DNA from: DATAXI01 sp963756185
Lineage (GTDB): Bacteria; Verrucomicrobiota; Verrucomicrobiia; Chthoniobacterales; Chthoniobacteraceae
NCBI GenBank assembly: GCA_963756185.1
Contig: CAVWMS010000001.1
Coordinates: forward strand, 124,001 to 188,000
Length of the DNA stretch: 64,000 bases
Direction: 5' to 3'
Position numbers and translations under genes: made by a program
Shown: one piece after another, positions 1 through 8,768 of the stretch
How positions within the stretch are numbered: the first letter of the stretch is position 1
Layout: every line of letters starts with the position of its first letter
Notes under the pieces: model-generated
What the model saw: only the letters and a program-made list of their open reading frames with translations
What the model was told of the DNA's origin: nothing
Database searches by the model: none

Positions 1-1
1 G

Positions 2-949
2 GCGGAGAGATTGGGGGAGCCGTATGGGACGCTGATTCTCACCATCGCGGTCACCGGAATCGAGGTGATGATGATCACGGCGGCGATGTCCATCGGGCAC
101 GGGCAGCCTGGGATGGCGCGCGATGCCATGTTTTCCGTGGTGATGATCGTGCTCAATGGGCTGGTTGGCGCGGTGCTGTTGATCGGCGGGCTGCGGTACC
201 GGGAACAGACTTACAACCTGCAAGGGGTGAACGCGTTTCTGTCACTCATCATACCGCTGGCGGTGCTGGGACTTATTTTGCCGAATTTTACCACCGGGTC
301 GCCGGGTCCCACGATTACCCGCGGGCATGCGGTATTCGAGATCGTGGTGTCGCTGGTGATTTACGCGGTGTTTCTCGGTATCCAGACTTCGCTGCACCGG
401 CACTATTTCATTTCCGGGCAGGGTGAAGAGGCGGGCCGAGAGGAAATTGGAAGGCCGCGCCGTAACTCGCCGGGGCTGGGAGCGCCTACTCACGCCATCT
501 TCGTGGTGGCGTACTTATTGCCCCTGGTCTATCTGTCAGAGGTGGTGGCGGCTCAACTCGAGCAAGCCATCCACGCCCTGGATGCGCCGCAGGCGCTTGC
601 GGGTTTCCTCGTCGCGGCATTGGTGCTCTCGCCGGAGTCGATGACGGCCGCGCGCGCGGCGTGGGCAAACCAGCTTCAGCGTTCGCTCAATGTTCTCCTG
701 GGTTCCGCTCTGGCCACCATTGCGCTGACCATCTCCGCGGTGCTGACAGTCGGGTTGATTACAGGCCAGACCATTTACCTGGGATTGGACGCGCCAAACA
801 TGGTTATCCTGGCGCTGACGCTCATCATGAGCATCCTGACTTTCAGCACCCCGCGAACCAATATCCTGCTCGGCGCCGTCCACCTGCTGCTGTTCTGCGT
901 GTTTGTAATGCTGATGTTTGAGGAGCACGCGCACCGCGTCCAGCCGTAG
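2..949 (+). CDS. chaA: ChaA-type cation/proton antiporter, C-terminal part (cut by window edge)
   Basis: Inner-membrane antiporter of the CaCA superfamily that exchanges Ca2+, Na+ or K+ for protons. The reading frame is already open at base 2 and runs through LGEPYGTLILT, the conserved start of the first CaCA helix pair, so the true start lies upstream. The E. coli homologue is 366 aa and about 50 residues are missing here. Visible hallmarks are the first acidic motif region (AVTGIEVMMI), the second repeat motif LVLSPESMTAARAAWANQLQRS, and the FSTPRTNILLGAVHL end that matches E. coli FSTGRTNVLNGAAHL. About ten hydrophobic segments are split by a short cytoplasmic loop near residues 135-160. 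No partner gene is visible. Family assignment is firm; ion specificity cannot be read from the sequence. Confidence 0.9.
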   Translation, partial: AERLGEPYGTLILTIAVTGIEVMMITAAMSIGHGQPGMARDAMFSVVMIVLNGLVGAVLLIGGLRYREQTYNLQGVNAFLSLIIPLAVLGLILPNFTTGSPGPTITRGHAVFEIVVSLVIYAVFLGIQTSLHRHYFISGQGEEAGREEIGRPRRNSPGLGAPTHAIFVVAYLLPLVYLSEVVAAQLEQAIHALDAPQALAGFLVAALVLSPESMTAARAAWANQLQRSLNVLLGSALATIALTISAVLTVGLITGQTIYLGLDAPNMVILALTLIMSILTFSTPRTNILLGAVHLLLFCVFVMLMFEEHAHRVQP

Positions 950-1071
950 GGGCTGTCTGCTCTAAAACTGGAATCCCTGCCGGTCGGCTTCCAGAGGGCC
1001 TGATCGAGGATCACATGGAATCCCTCGGCGGCGGTTGGCGGCATCGCGCCGATTTACCCGCGAATTGATAT

Positions 1072-1614
1072 CTAGCGGAGGGGCGGGGGCTTTGCGCCGG
1101 TCGGCTGGCCGGCCTTTGCCGTGATGTGTGTCGTCAGAAAACCGCGAAACCACGCCAGTTGCTCCGCACTGGCAAAGGCGCGTTTGGGAACTACATGACA
1201 CTGTACGTTGTGACGGACGAGCACGAAGACAGAGTCGGTTTCCCTCCATTCGGTGAAGTAACTCCATTCGACTTCATTTTGCATCTGGGGGTTGGTGGAC
1301 TTCCAGGCCTTCCCGGTGATTACCAGGGCGATCTGAAAATGCTCGTACCGCGCCTGGTATCCTTCTCTTAACTGCCCGCGCAGCGCCACCAGCCCCAGGG
1401 CAAAGAAGCACACGGTACCGAAAAGGAAGCCCGTAGCGAAGATATGATTGGTCGACAAGGCGCCGACCACAAGCAGCAGGAATATTGCTGCAATGACACG
1501 GTTCCTGAATTTACGCCTCGGGCGCCGTAGCACCCGGCACGCATCGAGATATTCCTTCTCGGAGACGGTGTAACCGAGAGAAAGAAGGGGAGCTTCCCCA
1601 GATTCTCCACTCAC
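1072..1614 (-). CDS. YcxB-like membrane protein
   Basis: 180-aa protein with two adjacent transmembrane helices at about residues 40-80 and a soluble C-terminal half containing YEHFQIAL, EVEWSYFTEWRETDSVFVL and VVPKRAFAS. This arrangement is typical of proteins with a YcxB-like C-terminal domain, where the soluble part has a pleckstrin-like fold. The start is GTG at 1614; its first bases form the stop of the upstream lipoprotein gene (GTGA overlap), so the two are translationally coupled. It is the last gene of the blaI/M56 operon. Function is unknown. A role as a small accessory of the membrane sensor is only suggested by position. Confidence 0.7.
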   Translation of the reverse strand: MSGESGEAPLLSLGYTVSEKEYLDACRVLRRPRRKFRNRVIAAIFLLLVVGALSTNHIFATGFLFGTVCFFALGLVALRGQLREGYQARYEHFQIALVITGKAWKSTNPQMQNEVEWSYFTEWRETDSVFVLVRHNVQCHVVPKRAFASAEQLAWFRGFLTTHITAKAGQPTGAKPPPLR

Positions 1615-2216
1615 GGCCCGCCGATTCTTCTGAATTTCATAGGCCCGGTAAAAACCTTATCCGGCGCCGATGTCTCGATGAAATGAATGATATGGGCCGG
1701 TGAATCGGAAAGCAGGGTGTACTTATTGGCGCCGAGCCCTCCGGGGCTGGTATCGCCGCGAAGAAGCTTCTTATCCACCGCATCGGCAAACGTGTCTTCA
1801 TCGAGCCAGGAGAGCAGCAATTCACCATTGCGGGAAAAATGGTACTCCACAATCCAGTAGGCATCGAGAGCCCCATTCGGCGAAACGGTTCCGTCCGTAC
1901 ATTGGATTTTATCCTGGGTAATGTTTAGGAAATTGTACTTGGGTGTCCGCGTGACGAAAAACTTCATCGATTCAAACCCATTGCCAGGGCTGCTGCCTCC
2001 GAATTGAAGCATCAGATTGTTTTTCTTCGTATCCCCATCGTCATAGGCAAGGTAAGTATAGGCATACCCCGGACCAGGCTCGGCTTTCCACAATCCTTCA
2101 AGCCGCCGGTCGGGCGCCGATGAGCCCGGCGGAGAAAGGGGATGCTTCGATTGAACGCCCGTCGCACACCCCGAGAGCAAAAGCAGGATGGCCAGCAGCC
2201 CGGCGTAGTATTTCAT
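1611..2216 (-). CDS. Putative lipoprotein
   Basis: 201-aa protein. I chose the ATG at 2216 because it gives a clean lipoprotein signal: MKYYAG, a hydrophobic stretch and the lipobox LLSGC. A longer frame opens upstream but would put a charged tail before the signal and overlap the M56 gene. The mature part (RLEGLWKAEPGPGYAYTYLAYDDGD onward) looks like a beta-rich globular domain, but I do not recognise a family. It ends in a GTGA overlap with the YcxB-like gene and starts 32 bp after the M56 peptidase gene, so it belongs to the same operon. It is likely lipid-anchored at the outer or inner membrane. Function is unknown. Confidence 0.7.
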   Translation of the reverse strand: MKYYAGLLAILLLLSGCATGVQSKHPLSPPGSSAPDRRLEGLWKAEPGPGYAYTYLAYDDGDTKKNNLMLQFGGSSPGNGFESMKFFVTRTPKYNFLNITQDKIQCTDGTVSPNGALDAYWIVEYHFSRNGELLLSWLDEDTFADAVDKKLLRGDTSPGGLGANKYTLLSDSPAHIIHFIETSAPDKVFTGPMKFRRIGGP

Positions 2217-2248
2217 AAGAGGGATCGGGTCGCGCCGATGGCCGAAGC

Positions 2249-3892
2249 TCAATGATTCGCCGCCGCGGGCGCGGCATTGATGAGGATAAACATCTTTTTT
2301 GGGCCGGTATCCTTGCCCTGGGGCCAGGCGCCCGCAAAGACATCGGGCGACGAATTATCCGGCGGCAGGTAACGATTCGAGCGCGGCATCACCGCCAGCG
2401 CATGTCCATTGTGGATGACCTTCGTCATCCAGAGCACCTCTTTGCCAATAACAGGTTTCTGCGCCCCGGAGGGGAGCTGGTTCCATTGCTTGAAAAAGGT
2501 AAGGGCGCACTTGAATTGAAGCTTCACGGATTGATTGTCGGGCTCGATGGTCGCGACATTGGTAAAGCGCGGCCCGAGGTCTTGCTGGCGATAGCCGGTG
2601 GCGATCGGCGCTCCGTTTGCACCCATGCCGAAGCCAGTGGGCACGGGCATTGGTTTTGTGTCCGAGAAGTCCAGTTCCTTGCCAGGGTTAGCCAGATAGG
2701 CAGGCGTCGAAAGCACATAAGTGCCCGGCATATTGCTGATGACCGAAAGGTCTCCGCTTTTCAATATCGGGTCGATGCTTTGTTGATAGGCCGAGTAAGT
2801 ATCCAGGTCGATCAGGACCAGATCGTAACTAATCCGGATTTGCGCATTGGAGCCGGCTGCGACCGTCGATGTCTGCCCGGCCGGGTCCGCTTTGGTCGCC
2901 GCCAGCGGCCACGCAAGGCAGAGCGCCGCCGCGCCGGCGCACAGCGTCACCCAGCGCGCCGCCGGGTTTCGCCGCACGCGGGGATCAAGAATGGAGGCCA
3001 CCCGCCGGCCCACCGCCGATGCGGCCATTGCCAGCGCCCCGGCGGGAATCGCGGATCGCGACCCGCGCGCCGCGCTGAGGATCAATCCCGCGTAATCGCT
3101 CGGCCGGAATTGCCGGCTCAGCACCAAATCATCGCAGGCGATCTCCCGCTCGCGTCGCAGGCGCGCCAGCGCCAGCCACGCCAGCGGATGCCACCAATAG
3201 AGAATCCGCAGCAGCCAGTGCAGCGGCAGCAGCAATGCATCGCCGCGGCGGAAATGGGCGATTTCATGGCATAACATCATCTCGATCGCCGCATCCGGGC
3301 CCGCCAGCGCATCGCGGGGCAGAATGATGACGGGCCGCAGCGAACCCACCAGCACCGGTACCGTGACATCATCCGACACCAGCACCGGCGGAACGCCGCT
3401 GGCGGGGGCAAACGCGCGAATGGATTCCAGCGCCCCGATTTTCAACGGCGGTTCCACCGCCCGGCGGCGAATCTTGCGCCACGACTGCGCGCCTCGGGCC
3501 AGCAGGAGCAATTGCGCGCAGGCTCCCGCCGCAAAGAGCAATTCCAGAAGTTCCCCCCACGCGATCGGCTCGTCCGCCGCCGGCGCCGCGGCGCGACGGT
3601 CTCCCGCTTGTTTTCCGGTCAGGGAGGCCGGCGCGTGTGTCATCGGCTCGGATTTTTCCGACAACAGAAAAATGCCGGCATCACGCACATGCACCTTGAT
3701 CGCCCACGGCAGATGCGGCCCCAGTGCCAGTTCCGCCGGGATCAGCAGCGCCGCCGCCAGCCCCAGCAGCAGGATCACATGCTTCTCCGCCGCCGAGGCC
3801 CGCCTCAGTACAAACTGCAACGCGAGCACGAAGGCCAGCACCAGCGAACTTCGAACGATGACATCCGCGAGAAAGGGGAGGGGATTCATCAC
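2249..3892 (-). CDS. blaR1: BlaR1-like M56 family metallopeptidase sensor
   Basis: 547-aa membrane protein. Four hydrophobic segments lie at about residues 5-30, 38-60, 112-132 and 222-240, with the zinc motif HEIAH at residues 209-213 and the typical follow-up FRRGDALLLPLHWLLR and REREIACDDLVL. This is the M56 (BlaR1/MecR1) integral membrane metalloprotease type. In known systems it senses an extracellular signal and cleaves or inactivates the paired BlaI repressor. After a further helix near residue 320, the C-terminal 230 residues (QIRISYDLVLIDLDTY onward) form a non-penicillin-binding extracytoplasmic domain, so the signal is probably not a beta-lactam. It lies 13 bp downstream of blaI. 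Confidence 0.88.
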   Translation of the reverse strand: MMNPLPFLADVIVRSSLVLAFVLALQFVLRRASAAEKHVILLLGLAAALLIPAELALGPHLPWAIKVHVRDAGIFLLSEKSEPMTHAPASLTGKQAGDRRAAAPAADEPIAWGELLELLFAAGACAQLLLLARGAQSWRKIRRRAVEPPLKIGALESIRAFAPASGVPPVLVSDDVTVPVLVGSLRPVIILPRDALAGPDAAIEMMLCHEIAHFRRGDALLLPLHWLLRILYWWHPLAWLALARLRREREIACDDLVLSRQFRPSDYAGLILSAARGSRSAIPAGALAMAASAVGRRVASILDPRVRRNPAARWVTLCAGAAALCLAWPLAATKADPAGQTSTVAAGSNAQIRISYDLVLIDLDTYSAYQQSIDPILKSGDLSVISNMPGTYVLSTPAYLANPGKELDFSDTKPMPVPTGFGMGANGAPIATGYRQQDLGPRFTNVATIEPDNQSVKLQFKCALTFFKQWNQLPSGAQKPVIGKEVLWMTKVIHNGHALAVMPRSNRYLPPDNSSPDVFAGAWPQGKDTGPKKMFILINAAPAAANH

Positions 3893-3905
3893 GGGGAGGA
3901 TTCTT

Positions 3906-4298
3906 TCAGCGGTCAGCCCGCCGCGCTTCCTCGATCATCGCCGCGATTCGATCCAGTTCCTCCTGGGAAATCTTGTCCGAACCCGGGTCGAGCAGCGCGG
4001 CCACCAGCTCTTCGCGCGATCCGTTGAAAATATTGTCGACGATCTGTTTCAACATCGATTGGCGCGCTTTCGCCGGCGCGATTTTCGGCATGAAAACGTA
4101 GCGCGGCCCATCGCTCTTGTGGGTCAGCACCCCTTTCTCTTCCATCACTCGCAGCAGCGCGCGCACGGCGGAGTACCCGGGCGCCGCAGGCATTCGCTGC
4201 TGGATTTCGGACGCGGTGGACGCGCCCTTTGAAAGTAATATCTCGATGACTTGCCGTTCGCGCCGGCTCAATTTCTGATTCCAGGAAGGTTTGGGCAT
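3906..4298 (-). CDS. blaI: BlaI/MecI/CopY family repressor
   Basis: 130-aa winged-helix repressor. The ATG at 4298 gives MPKPSWNQKLSRRERQVIEIL, the usual BlaI start; the frame extends 12 codons further up, but that region contains the promoter. The wing helix region TASEIQQRM and GYSAVRALLRVMEEKG is diagnostic, followed by the C-terminal dimerisation helices (SMLKQIVDNIFNGSREEL). The family represses its own operon until the paired M56 protease destroys it. The promoter in front carries a dyad between -35 and -10 that fits autorepression (see 4314-4342). A second copy of that dyad sits upstream of the giant secreted protein at 9395, suggesting a second target. Confidence 0.92.
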   Translation of the reverse strand: MPKPSWNQKLSRRERQVIEILLSKGASTASEIQQRMPAAPGYSAVRALLRVMEEKGVLTHKSDGPRYVFMPKIAPAKARQSMLKQIVDNIFNGSREELVAALLDPGSDKISQEELDRIAAMIEEARRADR

Positions 4299-4313
4299 GG
4301 TGGACTGCCCCGC

Positions 4314-4342
4314 ACAATGCTGGAAAACCAGCACGCTGTCAA
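4314..4342 (-). promoter_or_regulatory. blaI promoter with internal dyad operator
   Basis: On the minus strand TTGACA (4342-4337) is followed after 17 bp by CATTGT (4319-4314). Inside the spacer is the dyad TGCTGG-TTTT-CCAGCA (4333-4318). An operator between -35 and -10 of the repressor's own gene is the classic layout for BlaI-type autoregulation. The dyad differs from the TACA/TGTA operators of staphylococcal BlaI. Confidence 0.6.
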
Positions 4343-4355
4343 ACCTTATTCACCC

Positions 4356-5741
4356 TCACACCTTCGCCGCTTCCTTCGCAGCCTTGACTTCCAGCTTCCG
4401 GTACAGCGTCGCCATCGATATCCCCAGCATCTTCGCGGCTTTCTCCCGCGAGCTGCCGTTGAACTTGATCGTCTCCTCGATGTACCGCCGCTCCTGCTCG
4501 CGAATGTACTCGTCCAGCGTCTGGCCGATGGGCAGCCCCGAGGATTTCTCCTCGGAATTGGGCGAACTGGCATGCCGTACGATGTGCGGCGGCAGATCGG
4601 TTGTGCGGATCAAGCCATCCTCGCACAATGCGCAAGCCCGCTCGATTGCGTTTTCGATTTCGCGCACATTGCCCGGCCAGCGGTAGCGGGCGAGCACATC
4701 GAGGCATTTCGGGTCCACCTTTTTCGGCTCCGCGCCGGTGTGATCGGCGTTCTTTTGGACAAAATGATTCACCAGCAGCGGGATGTCCTCGATCCGCTCC
4801 CGCAACGCCGGCATCTCGATCGGGATGACCGCCAGCCGGTAATAAAGGTCCTCGCGGAAAGAGCCTTCCTGCGTCTTCTCGAGCAGCGATTCATTCGTCG
4901 CCGCCAGCACCCGCACATTGATCGGCTGGCTCTTGGTATCGCCCACGCGGCGGATTTGCCGCTCCTGCAGCACGCGCAGCAATTTCGTCTGAAGGGCCTG
5001 CGCCATCGAATTGATCTCATCCAGGAAGATCGTCCCCCCCTGCGCCTCCTCAAAAAGGCCGATTTTGTCCTGCACAGCACCCGTAAAAGCCCCCTTTTTG
5101 TGCCCAAAAAGCTCCGATTCCAGCAGGTTTTCGGGCAGCGCGGAGCAGTTTATCGCCACAAAAGGCTGATGTTCCCGCGATGAATTGAAATGCAGCGCGC
5201 GGGCCACCAATTCCTTGCCCGTGCCGCTCTCTCCCTGGATCAATATGGTCGAATCCGTATCGGCGATCTTCGCGATCAGGTTGTATATCTCCTGCATGCG
5301 CGGGCTGGTGCCGATGATGTTCTGCGGCTTGTACTTATCCTTGACGATGCGGCGCAGGTCGCGGATTTCGCGCTTGTCGTTCTGGTATTCGAGCGCCCGC
5401 TGCATGGTGTGCAGCAACTCGTCCACCTTGAACGGCTTGACGATGTAATCGAACGCGCCCGCCTTCAGCGCCTCGACCGCCGTCTCCACCGACTTGTACG
5501 CCGTAATCATGATGAAGGGCGCCTGCGGCAGGCTCTCGCGGCATTCCTTCAGCACTTCGAAGCCGCCCACCTTTTCCATTTTCATGTCGCAGATCACCAT
5601 TTCGGGCGCCACGGTCGTCAGGCTCTCGAGCGCGCGCTGGCCTGAGTTGCAGGGGATTGGCTCGTGCCCGCGCTCCCGGCAGATGGTCGAGATGACGTCA
5701 ACCATGGCCGGCTCGTCGTCGATAATCATGATTCTAGCCAT
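4356..5741 (-). CDS. Sigma-54-dependent response regulator (NtrC family)
   Basis: 461-aa enhancer-binding protein starting at MARIMIIDDEP (ATG at 5741); the frame extends 58 codons up but that stretch is not receiver-like. Receiver domain at residues 1-118 with acidic pocket D8/D9, phosphoacceptor D52, T80 and K103. AAA+ sigma-54 interaction domain at about 145-375 with Walker A GESGTGKE (170-177), the sigma-54 loop GAFTGA (217-222) and Walker B GTIFLDE (236-242). Fis-type HTH at the C-terminus (REKAAKMLGISMATLYRKL). The layout resembles PrsR-type regulators linked to PEP-CTERM/exopolysaccharide systems, but no cognate kinase gene is adjacent. It activates transcription by ATP-driven remodelling of sigma-54 polymerase. 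Confidence 0.93.
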   Translation of the reverse strand: MARIMIIDDEPAMVDVISTICRERGHEPIPCNSGQRALESLTTVAPEMVICDMKMEKVGGFEVLKECRESLPQAPFIMITAYKSVETAVEALKAGAFDYIVKPFKVDELLHTMQRALEYQNDKREIRDLRRIVKDKYKPQNIIGTSPRMQEIYNLIAKIADTDSTILIQGESGTGKELVARALHFNSSREHQPFVAINCSALPENLLESELFGHKKGAFTGAVQDKIGLFEEAQGGTIFLDEINSMAQALQTKLLRVLQERQIRRVGDTKSQPINVRVLAATNESLLEKTQEGSFREDLYYRLAVIPIEMPALRERIEDIPLLVNHFVQKNADHTGAEPKKVDPKCLDVLARYRWPGNVREIENAIERACALCEDGLIRTTDLPPHIVRHASSPNSEEKSSGLPIGQTLDEYIREQERRYIEETIKFNGSSREKAAKMLGISMATLYRKLEVKAAKEAAKV

Positions 5742-5955
5742 AAGAATTATAGGGGGTGTAGGGGATGCGGAATTTTTCGCAGGTCTGGAGTTTATCGCAT
5801 AGCTGAGAAAATGGAAGGAAAAAATGCTGCCTTCATTCGCATTCAAGTAAAAGATTCTCAGCAGTGAAAGAAAATCGCCTCTCGATCTTGTTTTGATCGG
5901 CAAATTTGCGAGCAATTCGAGGTCCCACGCTCTAGCGATTTCGAGACTTTCTTAA

Positions 5956-7170
5956 TTATGAAAGCACTTTGCCGTTCACCATCAGCCAGCCGATCGGGCG
6001 GCGATGCCAGACGATTTCCTCGTAAATATCCTTCGCCGCCGGGTCGACCGGCAGCGCGATAAGGTCCGCGCACGCCCCCGGCGCGATGCGGCCCAGGTCG
6101 CGCGCGCGGCGCAAGGCGCGGGCCGGGTTGACGGTGACCATCTTGATGGCCTCGAGCGCCGAGACTGACGGGTGCCGGTCGCAAACGTTGCGCATTTCGT
6201 GGAAGAGGTTCAGCCAATCGGCGCTGGCCATGCTGTCGGTGCCCAGCGAGATATTGATGCCCAACGCGCGCAGCCGCTCCATGGGGAAGGGCCGATGGCC
6301 GAAATAGCGATGGCTCGCCGGGCAATGGACGATGTGGACCGGCCTCCTTTTCAGCAGCGCAAAATCCGATTCATCGAGCTCGTTCATGTGCGCGACGATC
6401 CAATCGCGCCCGATGAGCCGTTTGCCCAGCAGCAGCTTCACGGGCGAGCCGCGGCCGCAATCGCTCATGTCGCGCCCCAGCGAGCGCAGAAAGTCATAGA
6501 GCGGCCCCGAGGCGCGCTCGAACATGGCAGCTTCCTCGACCGACTCCGCCAGGTGCGTGGTCACCGGGATGCCGCGCCGGCGTGCGCGGGCGCTCGCCAG
6601 CCGGTAGAGCGCCGGGGATGCGGTGTAAGGCGCATGCGGGCTGAGCCCAAAGCCGCCGAGCCATCCGGCCCGCCTGCGGAAGTAGCCGCCCTTGCCCTCG
6701 CGCAACTGCCGGGTCGCGCGGCTCTCGCGGATGTCGATCATCTCATAGCACCACCAGGTGCGGATCGGGGGCGGCGGCATCCGGGAGATCAATTCCGGGA
6801 GCGATGCGATGTTGATGACGCACGAGGTGCCCCATTTGCGAAGCTCGGTGAAGCCGCGCGCGATGGCGGCAATGTAATCCTCGTCGCGCAGCGAGCGCTT
6901 GAGCGCGTTGAGCCGCTGGACCCACGCGGTAAATCCGCGCGGCGGCTGAATGGCGCGGCGCAGCATCGTGTAATCGAGGTGGCAATGAGAGTTGATGAGT
7001 CCCGGCATCAGCGCCTGCTCGCCCAGGTCGGTCACGCCGCCGGTGAAATGCCGCTTGATCTCGCGTAGCGGCCCCGCCGCGCGGATGCGCCCGCGTTCGA
7101 CCACCACCGCCCCGTTTTCGACGGGCGGCCTGCCGTTCATCCGGATGAGCGTGCGGGCGCGAAGGATCAT
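5956..7170 (-). CDS. Amidohydrolase family protein (SsnA/chlorohydrolase-like)
   Basis: 404-aa metal-dependent hydrolase. Start at ATG 7170, MILRARTLIRMNGRPPVENG, overlapping the upstream stop (ATGA); a 60-codon upstream extension lies inside the neighbouring gene. The N-terminal beta-sandwich is followed by the metal motif NSHCHLDYT, GLSPHAPYTAS, THLAES, the catalytic histidine region IVHCPASHRYFGHRPFPM and the TDSMAS aspartate. This pattern is shared with ATZ/TRZ-type deaminases and SsnA. The C-terminal GRIAPGACADLIALPVD strand returns to the sandwich. It is the third gene of the cbiX operon. The substrate is unknown; an aminated heterocycle or purine-like compound is the usual range of the family. 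Confidence 0.85.
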   Translation of the reverse strand: MILRARTLIRMNGRPPVENGAVVVERGRIRAAGPLREIKRHFTGGVTDLGEQALMPGLINSHCHLDYTMLRRAIQPPRGFTAWVQRLNALKRSLRDEDYIAAIARGFTELRKWGTSCVINIASLPELISRMPPPPIRTWWCYEMIDIRESRATRQLREGKGGYFRRRAGWLGGFGLSPHAPYTASPALYRLASARARRRGIPVTTHLAESVEEAAMFERASGPLYDFLRSLGRDMSDCGRGSPVKLLLGKRLIGRDWIVAHMNELDESDFALLKRRPVHIVHCPASHRYFGHRPFPMERLRALGINISLGTDSMASADWLNLFHEMRNVCDRHPSVSALEAIKMVTVNPARALRRARDLGRIAPGACADLIALPVDPAAKDIYEEIVWHRRPIGWLMVNGKVLS

Positions 7171-7790
7171 GGCGGGGCTTCTTTTACAGCCTCCCGCGCC
7201 TTCGCTACGAGCAGGTTGCACGCTTCCGCGCAAAGCAGCGGGATGCCCGGCCCGCGCGGGTCGAATTTTTCCGGCGGCAGCGACTTCACGCGCAGCCCCG
7301 GCGAGATTTCCCAGAGAATCTTTTTCAGGCAGCCGCCGTCCGAGCGGCAAAAATCGCCGATCAGCGCGTCGGCCCGCGCGTCGGTGATCCTGCGCGCCAC
7401 GGAGTACATGCCCGACTGGCGGTTGAGCGTCTCGCGCAGCGGCGTCACGCGGAGCCTGCCCTGCTCGAAGGCGAATCGCGCGGCCAGCATCGCCGGGTAA
7501 AAGCCGTCGAGCGCCTCATGCAGTTCGTCGACGGTGCGCACCTCCAGCCGCCAGCCGCGGCGCAACGTCGGCGCCGTCTTGAGCGGCCGGTAGTTGCCTG
7601 CTTCATCGTAGAGCGCGATCTCGCGCGCCGCCTCGGGCGCCGTGTAGGGCGCCAACCCGTCGAGGCCGGCGTCCAGGTGATGACGCACCTCGTATTGGCC
7701 GCCGATCAGCAGTTCTCCCATCCTTTGCTCGCCCGCGGCCAGCCACGCCGCCAATGCCCGGGTAACGCCCGCACTATTGCCCGCACTCAA
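7167..7790 (-). CDS. DR2241-type Fe-S domain protein paired with CbiX
   Basis: 207-aa protein beginning with TTG at 7790, whose last two bases overlap the TGA of cbiX; the longer upstream frame is only a shadow of cbiX. The C-terminal half has four cysteines in CRSDGGC and LLCAEACN, a spacing that fits the 4Fe-4S cluster of the Deinococcus DR2241 protein. There the same domain is fused behind a CbiX-like chelatase; here it is a separate gene directly after cbiX. It ends in an ATGA overlap with the amidohydrolase. Likely role: partner or redox/structural module of the sirohydrochlorin-type chelatase. The TTG start rests on the overlap, without a strong ribosome binding site. Confidence 0.65.
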   Translation of the reverse strand: MSAGNSAGVTRALAAWLAAGEQRMGELLIGGQYEVRHHLDAGLDGLAPYTAPEAAREIALYDEAGNYRPLKTAPTLRRGWRLEVRTVDELHEALDGFYPAMLAARFAFEQGRLRVTPLRETLNRQSGMYSVARRITDARADALIGDFCRSDGGCLKKILWEISPGLRVKSLPPEKFDPRGPGIPLLCAEACNLLVAKAREAVKEAPP

Positions 7791-8647
7791 GCAGCGGTGG
7801 AAAGCTGGGGGTGGAGCGCGTCGAAACTCGCCACCTGGTCGAGGATGACGCTTGCAAATAGCGGGTCCGTGCCGATGGCGCTCGAATAATAAAGCTGCCG
7901 CCCGCCTATATAATAAGGGTTGCGGCGGAACACCTCCGCATGGCTTGCCGCCACGCCGGCCTCCGGCTCGATGCCCAGCAGCACCGGGATGTCCTGGTAG
8001 GAATGCAGCCCGTCCGAAACGAAAAACGGCGCCACGATCACATGCGGCGCGCGGGTCAGCTTTTGCCAATCGGTCACAAACGGGTCCTCCTCCATGAACA
8101 TCCCCAGCACTTCCGCGTACAACCCGTGGCCCCGGATGCGCTCGACCTGTTCCTTTACCGCGAGGCCCGAGTTTTCATTGAGCGACGTGCCGTGCCCGAC
8201 GACGACCAGCGAGGCCCCGCGCGGATCGATGCCCGGCGCCACCTGGCGCGCGCGATGCAGCAGCAGCTCGGTCATGCGCGGATGATTTCCCACCGGCTCG
8301 CAATACTTCAGCGTCCGCGCCGGCATCCCGGCATGCGCTGTCTGGCGCGTCACCGGCCCCTCGAGCCCCATCTCGCGCGGGATGATTTTTTGCGTGAAGT
8401 AACCTTCGCTGATGAAATTCGGCACGATATAGACATCGCTGCTCTCCACCATGTCGAGCACCTGCCGGAAGCTCGGCTCCTCCTTCCAAAACCCGCAGGC
8501 CACCTCGCCGAAAACGCCGCGCCGCCTGATTTCGAGCGCATGGAGAAAAGTCGGCGTGCTCGAATCGGGATTGACCGTCGAGCCATGCCCGAGCACCACC
8601 AGCGCGCTCGAGCGCTTGTCCAGGCTGGGATCCATCTTCGCTTCCAT
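7787..8647 (-). CDS. cbiX: CbiX/SirB-type sirohydrochlorin chelatase-like protein
   Basis: 286-aa protein with two CbiX-like halves, each beginning with the typical strand and glycine-histidine turn: ALVVLGHGST near residue 16 and SLVVVGHGTS near residue 146. The histidine in GHG is the metal-insertion residue of class II chelatases. Other family features are FWKEEPSFRQVLDMV, IVPNFISEGYFTQ, VIVAPFFVSDGLH and a two-lobed length close to the DR2241 N-terminal part. An alternative ATG at 8635 (MDPSLDKRSS) has a better GGAAG site just upstream and may be the real start. First gene of a tight three-gene operon. Proposed function is insertion of Co or Fe into sirohydrochlorin; no other cobalamin genes lie nearby, so this is a family-based call. 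Confidence 0.85.
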   Translation of the reverse strand: MEAKMDPSLDKRSSALVVLGHGSTVNPDSSTPTFLHALEIRRRGVFGEVACGFWKEEPSFRQVLDMVESSDVYIVPNFISEGYFTQKIIPREMGLEGPVTRQTAHAGMPARTLKYCEPVGNHPRMTELLLHRARQVAPGIDPRGASLVVVGHGTSLNENSGLAVKEQVERIRGHGLYAEVLGMFMEEDPFVTDWQKLTRAPHVIVAPFFVSDGLHSYQDIPVLLGIEPEAGVAASHAEVFRRNPYYIGGRQLYYSSAIGTDPLFASVILDQVASFDALHPQLSTAA

Positions 8648-8768
8648 GGGGAAAAAAGATGCCCGTCCCCCCGCGCGAAGTCGAATGGGTTTTGCCGGGA
8701 TTTGCCTGACTATCCGCCGTATCCGGTCCCTTCCCGCGATTTGCCGCGGGCAAGGGCAGATAAGCCCA

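Noticed and set aside
2252..3274. Long plus-strand open frame opposite the M56 gene
   Set aside because: Arg/His-rich shadow of a high-GC gene; no motifs, and the minus strand encodes a clear M56 protease.
8647..8753. Longer overlapping frame covering cbiX from 8753
   Set aside because: It is a shadow in another frame; the GHG motifs fix the cbiX frame ending at 7787.
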